Assembly: GCA_029378245.1 (NCBI GenBank)
Contig: JARKIF010000007.1
Span: forward strand, 372,001-436,000
Length of the DNA: 64,000 nucleotides
Reading direction: 5' to 3'
DNA from: Roridomyces roridus
Taxonomy: Eukaryota; Basidiomycota; Agaricomycetes; Agaricales; Mycenaceae
Made by a program: the position numbers and the translations under genes. This document shows positions 33,725 through 44,540 of this stretch, piece after piece. Each line of letters begins with the position of its first letter. Positions within the stretch are counted from its first letter, which is position 1. Under the pieces are notes generated by a model. That model had not been told where the DNA came from. It did not search any database and saw only the letters and a program-made list of their open reading frames with translations.

Positions 33725-34933
33725 CTATGAATCGATCTCCATACTCTCGCCTTCCTCCTCTGAACCATCACTCTGTGGGCTTGAAGGTGCGTCAGAACTG
33801 CGAGCGCGCATGCGGACCTCCCCATTCAAAGGTCGCGCGGAGCTGGTGTGTTGAGAGGCGGACAGGGCAGACACGGGTGCCGAATTCTGAGATACAGATA
33901 ATGGCGCAGCTGAACGCTCCAAAACGCGCCTGCTTCGTGCAGAGGCATTAAAGTGCCCACATTTAGGGCATGTGTATTCTGAGTCGTTCAAGTTGAGCAA
34001 AAATAAAAAGGGCAGCAGGACAACACTCACGCGCATCGGCCCAGACTGCTTCGGCAACCAGTCCATTGTGCGCAAAGCATCGTTCGCAAATCAACGCGTA
34101 TTTTTGCTTCTCGGCATTCAACGACGAAGTATCTTCAGGCCCGACCAGTATGTCTGCCACCGCGTCGTACCACTTGCGTTGTGGGGGCGCAGCTGGGGTT
34201 GGACGGGCGGGAGTGGGTGGTGGGGCAGCACGATGGTTACTCGAGACAGTCGATGGCACAGACGCTCGTTGGGACTGCTGTGGGGTCTGGGGCGGGCCGC
34301 CGGGTCTCCGTTGCTGCGGCGTACCAGGCGCAGAGCCCTCGTATCGCGAAAGTAGGTCGCGTGTCTCATAGAAGTTGGTCTTTTTCTTGATCTCCTCCAC
34401 TTTGAGACGTTGTTCTTTGAGCAGAGTTTGCAGTGTCTTTTCTGGGCGGAGTTCAAGGCGAGGATGGAATTCATTGGCTTGGGCACGCACCTTCTGCATT
34501 TCCTTTGCGGTTATACCACACCTGCACGATGCGACGAATAAACAGAATGCTGGCTCATTGTTAGTGTGCAACCAGAAGAGCAAGGGTGGCACGCACAGAA
34601 TGGGCCCCACAAACACGGGCAATGCACGCAGTGTCTTCTCCACCTGAGGAACACGTCTGCCGTTCGCGTTGTTGGTGACGAAGCCCAGATACCACACCGC
34701 GACGTAGGCAAGCCACCCAGCAAGCGTGTACAGCGTCACCAGCATCGTGGAATTACGCTCCCGCCCACGTATTTCCGAGAGACGTTCTTGTCGCTTCTGA
34801 ATATTCGCAGCGAGGGCAGACAGAATGGACTCGTAGTCATCCGGCGGCTTTTGCTAATTGCCAAGTCAGCGGCATAGCTCGCAAAGGTAGTGAACGGGCG
34901 TACTGCGCGGAAGAGACGCCAAATGAAGGACAT
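33725..34933 (-). CDS. LNP1: Lunapark homologue, ER three-way-junction protein
   Basis: Stabilises three-way junctions of the tubular endoplasmic reticulum. Exons 34933-34904, 34853-34597, 34521-34031 and 33978-33725, in phase, 343 aa. A short N-terminus precedes a coiled segment (QKRQERLSEIRGRER), then two hydrophobic segments (MLVTLYTLAGWLAYVAVWYL and the LPVFVGPIL stretch) and a second coiled coil (PEKTLQTLLKEQRLKVEEIK). A Pro-rich linker follows, then the zinc ribbon C-x2-C...C-x2-C (ICERCFAHNGLV...YTCPKCGHFN) that defines the family. The acidic Ser-rich tail ends EGESMEIDS. The start is a 10-residue first exon, chosen because it joins in phase. Confidence 0.9.
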
Positions 34934-35069
34934 TGGAAGCAGCGAATGGGCTATAGGATGCACGCGACGAGTGGGCTAAGGGAGCGTGGCGAAAAGAAAG
35001 ACATAAACAGCTTCAATCACGATGCTACAAATTTACAGGATGGCATATACAGATGGAAAGTAGTTTGTT

Positions 35070-38000
35070 TCAAGCTCCCGGGGCCTTTCGCAGCAAACCG
35101 CACGCGCAAACGCGATCACCACGCGCCCCAGTGGAACGAATCAAGAATAAGTGCTGATGACCCTGCTGCGTTCTTGCAGGCGGTCTCTGAGTCGCGCGGT
35201 GTGAGTGAGGGGACTCGACGAGTGTTTCCTCGGAATCCTCTCGCGCAATCCGCCTCGGCACTGCGAGCGTGTCACCTTCCGACTCGGAGTCCGTATCGTG
35301 AAGAGTTATTACGGGCGGCGAGGTACGGGGTACACGCGAAGGACGGGGCAACGAAACTGGAGTCGCAGGGACATGTGAGCGAACAGGATTCCGCGGCGGT
35401 GTGCTTGGCGAGGATGTAACAGCCAGCGGCGTCGATCTGGCAGCGACCGAAATGGGCACATAACGACCCTCGACTGCTGCGGGAGTGAATCGATGCGAAA
35501 TATAACCTGTAGAGACATACCGCCGAGTGCTGTGGCCTTGATCTGGTTCAGGTATCTGGCTCCCAGCCACGCGAAAGACTGTTTGTCGTGTCGGTATCCC
35601 GTGTGATACCTGTGGCCTGGTGGGTGAATGCCGCAAGCCGAACTTGGGAACGCACCAGACGGAAGCCTTGAGAAGATTGGGCCTGAGGTCATCCAAGATG
35701 CTTTTAGGTGCTACGATCCGATAGTCAGCCAGTAGAAGCAGAACAATCGACAATACCTACAGGGGAAATACTTGGCCTTGTAAGACGCCTTGACTTGTTC
35801 AGCTCGGTTTTCGTCTTCGTCCAAGCCCTGCAACTCTGCAAGAATGTGTCGGAAACACTTTCAATACTCAAAGTCAACATTGACTCACTGGCCTCCTTGT
35901 CAGCCTCGATGGCAACCTGAAGACTGCTGTTATACTGGGCCATGACACTCTCGGCGTCCTGCACGACCTTGGCCCACTCCTCCTGGCCCACCTGTGCTCG
36001 TAGAACAAGCTGGGGATCGCAGCAAAAGCTCGTGGTCTCCACGGGACTCGATATGGGAACCATGTTGGCCAGTGTTTCGAGAGGATTTGACCATCCTGGT
36101 ACCTCCTCCTCCATGAGCGTGTCCTTGAAGCGATTAAAATTATGCTTCAGCATGGCGAGACTTCCTCCGCTTTTAACGACGTCCTGATCGGTGTCAACGT
36201 TGAGCCATATAACGAGAAGAACCACGCACCAACGCTGCCTCAATCATGGGCACAAGCTTCTTGCACGGGGGCCAATCGGCAAGCTGGGGTGTCGTCCCGA
36301 CTATGCGCAACCACTCTTTGGAAATGGCACCGAGTAGAAAGTTGCAACGGAGGGCGATAAATGTCTGAATGGCATCTTTGCGCCTGTCTGATCTGTTCCG
36401 TACGGAGAGCGTATGAACTCGACCGCCGACAGTGATTGTCCCCTGGCGGCCAACTGAATCGTTGATGCGAAGGACCGGCGGGACATCCCTTGGTTGCGGA
36501 ATGAGCACTGGATTGAAAAGCACAAAGTACAAGTCGCCATCGAGATCGCTGGGCACTATGAGATCAAATAAACGGAGGTGCAAGAGACTGACCCGCCGCC
36601 CATACGGTCCGCTTCGCTGTGGGTACCACAGGCAGCAAAGACTTTGCAACAGGTACGCTTCAGCACGACGATAGGCAAAGGGCGGCATACCAATGCAATT
36701 GGTCAAATCGCGCAGCTCGGGTCGATTGACGCCTTCCAGAACTCGGACGTCGTTTGGATCATATGCTGGGTTTCGCATGACCGTGACTTGCCCAACCTGT
36801 GGTCCTCCTTTGGCAGGTAAATTGATGTACACCTCGCCTTCCTTGAGCACTCCGCAATGGTCAACCACACCGAACAGGTAGGCAGAGCCCTTGACGGGAA
36901 TATTCAGCTTTTTGCGCAGAGCATCGCGAGATGCGTTCTGGAAGCGGCGGAGGAGGGTGGCAAGATACGGCTCGTTCATATCGTGACCGGCGAGCAACAT
37001 TTCGTACACTGCACGACGTCAGATTGAGCCCGCAAGGTGGTCGGTGGACGTACGCTCTTGGTGAAAACTCCCGGCTTCAGCGTCAATTTCGCCGTCCACG
37101 CAGTGTAATGCCTTGTCTCGGTCCGTCGTAATCGCGTCAATTTCGTGTAGCTGCATTTGCAACAGCTCTACGAATACCTTGGAAATGGTCAATGCGGAGC
37201 GACTGTACAGCAAGAGGCTTACAGCGATGGAAATGCCACGAGTCATGAGGAGCAGGATAAATTGTTTGTTGAGGCGACCGGATTTCGGTGGCTTGGACAC
37301 CTGCTGGACTTCTAGAATACGAGGGCCATTTTCATATTTGAGCATGGATGGCCTGTACGCGATCTTCTTGCCCGTGGAGCCGCACAATGCATCGAACCGG
37401 CCATCTAAACAGCGGGCAAGAGTCCCCTTGATACCACCGAGGCGGATTTGGAAAACTTGTCCGCATCCGTCAACCGTTTCGTGCCTCGGGCAAGGAAGGT
37501 GCTCACCAGAGGTATCCGGTGGAATTCCCAACTGGGCGCAAACTTCTTGAGCAAAAGACGAACGGATCAGGCCGCACCCATCGCTGGTGAGGGAACCGTC
37601 ATCTGCAGTGAGGTCCGGCAACAATGCTTGGTGCGCTGGCATGATCTAGTACCCTTTTCAGTCTATCGTGCAAAATCCACCAAACGAACTTGCCTCTTGC
37701 GTCGCCCTCGTCGATGAGAATGAAAGTCCGAGCCTTGCCGCATACTTGCCATACCCAGCTGCGTTATAGACAGCCGTTAAATCACCAAATTTTTTCTTCA
37801 GTTCCTCGACGGTGAAGTCGTCCCCTTCGCGGAAGAAGAGGACATGTCCCGCTTTGAGGTTACTTTCTGTAAAACCTAAAAAGACATATCTGTTCAATGA
37901 GCTATCGTGTCCGATCGGGCGATAATAGACACAAGTACTTTTCTGTGCCGATCTCTATGTTTTGGCCGGGAGGGGTGATTCTCTCGAGCCAATCCTGGAT

Positions 38001-39127
38001 ATAACGGTCCTTGGAGCCCTTTACAAAGGAGATTGTCAAGAATCGCTTGTAGCCCCCGACCAGCCGTGTTGCCCTCGATTCGTGGACGTAGTACTGCTCC
38101 AGAGCATTTCCAGCATCTGCAGTGCGAAGATCGACGCGAAGTCTGTGGAATGGAACGCGATCCCTTGCCAGTGTGGTTTTCTGGTGGTACATGGTCAGAG
38201 AAAGAGCACGGCGGCTCAAACGGAACCCGGTGAGAAGTCCAGAACTCGCGCCGAAATGAAATCAACAGAACTGGAGAACGAGACACAGCCACAAGACCTC
38301 TCTTTGTGCCCAAGTTGAAGTACTCGACTCACACTCATCGAGTCTTCTAGCTTTATAAGCCAAGATCCGCTCGTCGACGTTGGTGGCAGGATTCAGGAAG
38401 ATGAAAGGAAGACCGCTCTTCGAAGACCCGTTGGCGATTTTGAGCTGGCTGTAACACATCGAGCATTGAGCAAGACAAGGAACACCCGCCAATTTGTGTG
38501 AAGCCGACGACTCCCACTAAGCGGACGGCAGCTGGACCGAGTCAACCAATTCAAGACCCGCGTTCTCTTAGCTCCAAGTGCATCATTCGTGGAAAGACCT
38601 TGGATAGACATTGGAGCCGACTCGGAAGCCGCAGACTGCCCACCAATTCACCGAAATGGTCTCTCTCAAGCAAAGTGCTATTGTTGAACCACTGGCGTGC
38701 TTCACGGCTGTCTTTTCTGCGGTGCGTTATCATCTACATAGCGTTTACGCCCGTCTCAGGATAAGGCGTTGGCAAACGCTCTCGAAAAAGACCCTGAGAA
38801 ACGCCCTCGCTACCGAAGAACTCTACGTACCGGCGGCTTGTACGCTCATCTTACGGCGAAACACAGGTTCTGTAAATTCTCGGCAAGTTCTCGCAGCTCA
38901 AAATATCTCAAAGAGCCCTCGGCATCTTATCTGATGCATGAAATCGCTGCGATAAAGACCACGAATAGCTCTGCCTCAAGGTCCGCACTCCGAAGATTAC
39001 CAGTGCTTTCTCCCAACCCCAGGACAGTGATCATTAGCTCAAGTAAACTTGAATCCACGAGCTCTTGGCTCCGACGCCGACAAGAGATTCCGAAGTCACA
39101 ACAGGTGTCGTCTGAACAAATGAACAA
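35070..39127 (-). CDS. RNA-silencing RNA-dependent RNA polymerase (RdRP)
   Basis: Makes complementary RNA in RNA interference (QDE-1/RDR family). Clear exons: about 38219-37933, 37889-37694, 37645-37054, 37008-36230, 36183-35889, 35835-35761 and 35710-35070, in phase from 37889 onward. Motifs: FLGFTESNLKAGHVLFFRE, AAGYGKYAARLGLSFSST, SLTSDGCGLIR, ELYEMLLAGHDMNEPYLATL, VRVLEGVNRPELRDLTNCIG, and the catalytic DLDGDLY (DxDGD) near 36555. The intron at 37646-37693 uses a GC donor (AG|GCAAGT). Upstream of about 38220 the frames are broken up. CSMCYSQLKIANGSSKSGLP (about 38.4 kb) and SDDTCCDFGISCRRRSQELV (39.1 kb, possible first exon) suggest the N-terminus, but I could not join them cleanly. The long C-terminal tail is Pro/Ser-rich. 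The gene is either complete with small exons or has a damaged 5' part. Confidence 0.85.
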
Positions 39128-39313
39128 ATGCGGTGTGCGGACTACCTCGGGGAGCAGGTGCTAGCCGTACAAATGCACAAATTAGGTGTGCGGACTCCCT
39201 CGAGAGTTTTGCCAGCAATGACCGCGTGCAGCTCGCCTCGTAGATCGGCGATCTCTCACTTTGCTATAAATCCAGTTTATGAAAAATTATCCGCTGTAGC
39301 ACCTCACCTTGCT

Positions 39314-41598
39314 ATGGATCCCGTCGTCCTCCTCGAAACTCAAAGGCGCGCCAACCCAGACCGCGCCTTCAGCTTTCCCAGAACATACGCCTATCCAACC
39401 AGAGTTTGGTACTTCATCGGCTCCTTCATCGTCCTGCTCTCCCTCGTGCACTTCGTCACTCGAATCACTTCCTTTGCACGCTCTAGAACCCCATCTCCAG
39501 CCTCTCCCCTCCGATTCCCCACCACTATCGTCAATTTTGTTCGAAACGTCGCTTTTCGCGTCATCATCCATTTTGGCCGATCCTACAGACTCAATTTGAC
39601 CGAGTTCTTCCTCGCATGCGCCTACATTGCCCTTTTGTTTACCTGGGGGTTCATTAACAGTCAGCTGAACCCGTCCCTGTAATCTTTTGCTCACTCAGTT
39701 TCTAGCGACGAGCATCGCGGGCGTCCATTGGTCCCCATCGTACTACGCGAACCGTATGGCCATTATTGCGGCAACTCAGCTGCCCCTCTTGGTTGTTCTA
39801 GGCATGAAGGACAACATCCTGGCTTGTGAGTCGGTTATAACGGGCACCACGAGTGATCTCACGTTTGTTACTAGATCTCACAGGGATCAGTTTCGACAAA
39901 GTACTTTCGAGCCGTCAAGCTACGACTTTCACTGATGAATTCGTAGCTGAATATTCTCCATCGCATTGTGGCCAGGGTAATCTGTGCCGTGCTCTGGGCC
40001 CATGCTTCTGGTCATGTGGGCACTTGTATTTTTGTTTCGAAAAAAAGGAACTAATTCGCATGAGCAGATCATAGAAAAGTGGGTCATCAGTTGGATCTCG
40101 AACCTCATCTCACACGACGGCTGCACAGTGGCAGAGAAGGAAACCTTGAAGACCTTCAAGAGACGTGGTTCCGATGCGGCATCATGGCCCTCTCTTCCCT
40201 CACACTCTTATGCATTTTCTCTGTCAAGCCCTTGCGCAGTCGTGGCTACGAACTGTTCCTTGTCGTGCACTTTTCGTTGGGAGCGTAAGCTGAAACATGG
40301 CGCATGTCTTGTCCTTGCTGACCATTTTTGTAGGATCGCGCTTGGCGGGGCGTACTACCACGCTGACGCCAACGGGTGAGTCAAGTCCTACTTGCATTTC
40401 ATCATCCGTTTGAGCAAAGCATCAGTCTGGGATATTACATCCTGCCCTCCCTCCTGCTGTTCTGTGCAGATCGCTGCTTGCGTCTCATACGCATCTTCCT
40501 TATCAACGGGGGACTCGCGACTCTGCTCCGCACAAAGGCATCCAAATCATTCCGCGCCAAAATCGAAGTCATATCACCTCAGTTCCTACGAGTGTCGCTT
40601 CAGCGTCCAAGCTTTTTGAAATGGGCCCCCGGACAGCTCGCGTATCTTTCGATTCCCAGTGTCAGCGCGTTGCCCTGGGAAGGACACCCATTCACCATCG
40701 CCAGCATCGATTCCGGTATCTTTCTGACAAGGGACGAATCCAGCGACAAGGGGTCCGTTGAAATGGTCGAAAGCAACAAGATCGTCTTCCTTATTCGTGT
40801 CCATGACGGGTTCACCAAACGGCTTCTTCATGCGGCGAGTTCGAGCTCAACCGAGGGTTTCCGCGCCTACATCGACGGCCCATACTCCTCCCCCCCTTCC
40901 GTGAAAGGATTCGAGACGGTCCTCTTGATCTCTGGTGAGAACGATTCTCTGCCCGCGAATACTGAGCCAATGCATCCTTCAGGTGGATCGGGCGTTTCGT
41001 TCACCCTGCCCTTGCTACTGGACCTGATAAAGTACGAGATCTTGACTTGGATGGCTATTTTTATTGATCAAGTCACTCCAGGTCCGCGCATCTGGGAACC
41101 AATGTGAGATGCCAAAGGATTGTTTTCATCTGGGCCATTCGTCATGCCGGTTTGTGGTGCAGGCAACTCTCAAACTCAGCTCACCCTTCTTCCAGAGCAC
41201 ATCCGGGCCATTTCGGGAGATCTTTCAAAGGCTCTGGATGGTGTTCCCGATTCTCTTCTCCTCGATATTCGGATCCACATCACGGCAGGCATCGCTGACA
41301 GTGCATCTGACGCCGAGAAGAGCGACGGCAGCACATCTGACCTCAAGCTGCTCGATTCACCAGCCGTGCGCATTCTTTCCGGTCGGCCCGATATCGCAGA
41401 AATCGTGCATTCTCAAGTTGGGAGCACCTCGTGTGCCATGTCAGTCAACGGTGCGTTCTCCGAGTACCGTGCAAGCCCACTTTCATTCTTTCTCCAGTTT
41501 GCGGAACTACAGAAATGGCGGATCATGCACGTTGGGCTTTGCGCGCGGCCGGCAGCGGACCCAGTATCAACCTGCATGTCGAGGCGTTTGGCTTGTAA
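39314..41598 (+). CDS. Ferric reductase, FRE/NOX-type membrane flavocytochrome
   Basis: Reduces Fe(III) at the cell surface before iron uptake. Starts MDPVVLLETQRRANPDRAFS with a first membrane segment (VWYFIGSFIVLLSLVHFV). The ferric-reductase domain follows: TTSIAGVHWSPSYYANR, LTGISFDKLNILHRIVARVI CAVLWAHASGH (first His pair), and YELFLVVHFSLGAIALGGAYYHAD (second His pair). The FAD-binding motif is HPFTIAS (in WEGHPFTIASID), the NAD(P)H motif is GGSGVSF, and the C-terminus is VCGTTEMADHARWALRAAG. Several introns of about 45-55 bp are needed (e.g. A|GTCAGC near 39660, T|GTGAGT near 39827); the one around 40025-40080 was not resolved. Head-to-head with the RdRP gene, about 190 bp apart if the RdRP start is right. 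Confidence 0.88.
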
Positions 41599-41844
41599 TT
41601 GACTATACTTTTGTTACAATGTCAACCGCGAGAAGGAACTAGTTTGTCAATTGATGTACTAATAGTTTGATTTTTTGCGCCACGCCAGCAGCGAGAGGAT
41701 TGGATAAATAGATAGATGGAGATAAGCAGAAGGTGGCACAACAGGTAGATGAGATATGTAGCAACATCGTGGGCGTCGTAACAGATCAGAAAACAGGGAA
41801 GCAAGAGAAATTAGTTGAGTAGATAGGCAAACGGCGAGAGGTCT

Positions 41845-44097
41845 CTACTCGTCCAGCGTGAACAGCTGATCGTCGTCGTCTCCGTTGCCCCGTGCAGGCA
41901 TCGTCCGTGGACTCGTCGTCGGCTGCTGCCATCTCGACCCCGCCCCGCCACTGGCATTGCGTTGGATCTGCGCTGGAGCTTTGGTGGCCATGGCAGAGTA
42001 TGAAAGCCTGCCCATAATCGTGTTTTGATCTGGGGTGGGAGCGGCGGGTGGCGAAAGGCCCTTCTGCCCAGCTTGCGGCGTGGTGTTGGAACTGTTGTTG
42101 AGCGCGCTGGACAAGAATCCCATGCCCGGACTGCCGCTGACACTTCCCGGGCTCATCGTCGACCAGTCGCGGCCTCCGAAGCCGCTGGTGGTGATACCGA
42201 CAGCCTGTGTGACACCCGGGGAGAAGGCGGCAGGCGATGGAGAACCCGCGGCAAGCGGGGGCAACGCATGAATGCGACTGTACCCTGCTGCCAAGCCCTG
42301 CGGTAGACTCTGTCCTGGAGCATGCGCTTGTAGTGCACGGGCATTTGGAGAGAGAATATGGGTATCGTTGGGCCCCAAACCACCCGCACCCTGCAGTCCT
42401 GGTGGCCCTGCAGAGGGCTGGTGCATCGCCTGCGTGAGGTCAAAGGGATTCGGCCGCACGTACGGGCTCCCATTCCCATTGCCACTGGCCGCTACGCCCG
42501 AGGGGCCAGAGTTGAGATAGTGGGCGATACCGGGAGGACCTTGGAGCGCGGCATTGGACGAAAAGTTGTTATTGAGACCGTTGGCCGAGGTGACGTTGAG
42601 ATTATTGGAAGAGCCGGGATTGGATGACATGGCGGGGCGCTTGTTCTGCGCAATATAGTGGTGAATGCCGGGAAGGAAAGCCGCGCTGGCATTGCTAGGG
42701 GAAAGCCCGCGCATGCCTAGACCGCGGTCATCGACAAACGATGACGAGGGCTGCGCTTCGCGCCCACCAAAAGCCATTCCTGATTGGGAGGAATAGGATC
42801 CATGTAGCGGCGAGCTGGGGAGCCCCGAGGACGTGGTGCCTGGATCGGTGGACCAAATTGATTTAAGATCACCACCGCCGCCTAGAATGGATGGCGCCGG
42901 AACAGAACGACTGTAACGGTGTCCTCCAGTCGCACCACCAGAGCCGAGGGGAACGCCAAGGCCAGGGCGCGCGTCCTGCCCCGAGTTACTGCGAGACATG
43001 CGCCGACTGCGCTCCTCTGGGGTGAGCAAGTCCGTCAGCGAGCTCGGAAGGAAATCCTCGAAATCTTCGCTCGACTCCTTGCGGGCCACTTTGCGTACCC
43101 GCGGAGCAGAATCCTCGTGTTCAACCGAGATATCGATTTCACCACGACCATTACCCTTGGTCCACCCGCCGGGACCACCGCCCATGGCCACGCCGCTACC
43201 CAGGCTAGCAGCCATGCCCATATTCTGACGGGCTCCAAGGAATACGGATTGGGTACCGGGTGCCGAGAAGGGTGATGTGGAGAGGAAGCCGTTTTGAGTT
43301 GGCGGCGTTGCAGAATGGACGCGGGACGAAGGAGAGGTCGCCGAGGATGGAGGGGAGCCGATGGGACCAAAATCTCTGCTGGGCGACGTGCTGGACATGC
43401 TCGGACGGCGTGGGGCAGAGACAGGGATCGTCGGCGACGGGGGCTTGGGTAGATCGGGCGACTTGTTACGAGCAGGGGCGGTGGGCAGAGCACTCGCCTC
43501 GTCCAGGACACCGAACGAAGCAAAATCGGTATCTTTGAGGGCCGGGGCTGGCGCGGACGGCGAAATGGTCGCCTTGAGGGGCATATTCATCGGTGGTCTA
43601 GCCCGTGACGACCCCGTGGGGCCCGCCGCAAGTAAACCATTCCTGGTAGCATTGCCGCCACCTTCGCGCTTGCTGCCGCCTCGACCCCTGCCTTCTCCAC
43701 CCTCCCGCTTGGATCCTCCGGCGGCGATCTGGGCGGCCTTCTTGTTCTTTCGGTCCATGGCCATGGACTGACCGGGGAGGACATGGGCGAGGGCGCACTT
43801 GTGACCGAATTTGCAGTTGCCCTTGACAAACCAAGCACAGACGTCCTTCTGTCCCCCGGGCTCGACAAGACTGTGCGAGAAGGGACAGGAGGAACCGGCG
43901 GTGCAGGAGCCGACCTTATAGAATTTGCAGGGCACATGAGACAAGTCTTTTGCTGCGGATGAAAAAAAAAGAGTGAGTTTGGGCGCAGGATGAGTGGGGA
44001 GAGACGAACCCTTGGAGCCTGCAGACTTCTTGCCTCCTCCTCTACCTTCGTCCTTTTCTCGGTCATCGGGCGAGTCGCTTCGATCTGCAGAAGGCAT
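41845..44097 (-). CDS. Tandem CCCH zinc-finger protein (Lee1-like)
   Basis: Probable RNA-binding protein of 730-750 aa. Near residues 55-105 there are two adjacent CCCH fingers, CKFYKVGSCTAGSSCPFSH and CAWFVKGNCKFGHKCALAH, each C-x7-C-x5-C-x3-H, the spacing of the fungal Lee1-like group. The rest is a long Ser/Gly/Pro/Asn-rich disordered region with Gly-Arg patches (REGGEGRGRGGSKREGG). The open frame continues across a probable GT...GCAG intron just before the fingers (about 43953-44009, T-rich before its acceptor), so the spliced protein is slightly shorter. A general mRNA-regulation role is inferred from the fingers only. Confidence 0.88.
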   Translation of the reverse strand: MPSADRSDSPDDREKDEGRGGGKKSAGSKGSSLPTHPAPKLTLFFSSAAKDLSHVPCKFYKVGSCTAGSSCPFSHSLVEPGGQKDVCAWFVKGNCKFGHKCALAHVLPGQSMAMDRKNKKAAQIAAGGSKREGGEGRGRGGSKREGGGNATRNGLLAAGPTGSSRARPPMNMPLKATISPSAPAPALKDTDFASFGVLDEASALPTAPARNKSPDLPKPPSPTIPVSAPRRPSMSSTSPSRDFGPIGSPPSSATSPSSRVHSATPPTQNGFLSTSPFSAPGTQSVFLGARQNMGMAASLGSGVAMGGGPGGWTKGNGRGEIDISVEHEDSAPRVRKVARKESSEDFEDFLPSSLTDLLTPEERSRRMSRSNSGQDARPGLGVPLGSGGATGGHRYSRSVPAPSILGGGGDLKSIWSTDPGTTSSGLPSSPLHGSYSSQSGMAFGGREAQPSSSFVDDRGLGMRGLSPSNASAAFLPGIHHYIAQNKRPAMSSNPGSSNNLNVTSANGLNNNFSSNAALQGPPGIAHYLNSGPSGVAASGNGNGSPYVRPNPFDLTQAMHQPSAGPPGLQGAGGLGPNDTHILSPNARALQAHAPGQSLPQGLAAGYSRIHALPPLAAGSPSPAAFSPGVTQAVGITTSGFGGRDWSTMSPGSVSGSPGMGFLSSALNNSSNTTPQAGQKGLSPPAAPTPDQNTIMGRLSYSAMATKAPAQIQRNASGGAGSRWQQPTTSPRTMPARGNGDDDDQLFTLDE

Positions 44098-44426
44098 CGC
44101 GGGCAGAAAAGGTGGGAGCGAGCGAGAGCAGACGAGTGTTTTTAGGGGTTTTTAGCGGCAGCCCAGGCGAAGACAAGACACAAAAAAGGTGGTCGAGCAA
44201 AAGTGCTGATGAAACGAGGTCTTGCGTGCTGACAAATCCACCCTTTTATGGCAAAGTCTGATCGAGAGCCGTCCGGGGCGAAAAGGGAAGCAAAAAAAAT
44301 CGATTCCGAGTCGTCACCAGCGCATGGAATCGAAACGTAGCGGGAAAACAAATACCGAGGACATTTAAGTAAAGCAGAGCTCAGGGGTGACCCCTTGACA
44401 TCCTTGGTAGCTCAACAACTTCAAGT

Positions 44427-44512
44427 TCTTTGCTAGTATATTGGTTTAGTACACGCGCCTGTCATTTGCTCTGTGGCCGCGCGAAAGCTGGGTTCGACTC
44501 CCAGGCAGAGAG
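44427..44512 (+). tRNA. tRNA-Asp(GTC) with a 13-nt intron
   Basis: Acceptor stem TCTTTGC (44427-44433) pairs with GCAGAGA (44505-44511), with one G-U pair, followed by discriminator G at 44512. D arm is TAGTATATTGGTTTAGTACA. Anticodon stem CGCGC/GCGCG has loop CTGTCA...C, with anticodon GTC at 44461-44463. The intron of about 13 nt, TTTGCTCTGTGGC, lies one base after the anticodon, where nuclear tRNA introns belong. T stem CTGGG/CCCAG with loop TTCGACT. A T-rich Pol III terminator follows at 44513-44521. A and B boxes are intact. Confidence 0.92.
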
Positions 44513-44521
44513 TTCTTTTTT
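44513..44521 (+). terminator. Pol III terminator of tRNA-Asp
   Basis: TTCTTTTTT directly after the discriminator base, a normal T-tract stop for RNA polymerase III. Confidence 0.8.
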
Positions 44522-44540
44522 GCGCCTCGTTCTGACCTCC

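Noticed and set aside
38927..39250. Imperfect repeat GTGTGCGGACTACCTCGGGG / GTGTGCGGACTCCCTCGAGA as a mobile-element trace
   Set aside because: Only about 20 bp, 50 bp apart, with no inverted ends or duplication; probably a local slip in an intergenic region.
43035..44066. Several long frames on both strands within the CCCH gene
   Set aside because: Shadow frames of the GC-rich low-complexity coding region of the 750-codon minus-strand gene.
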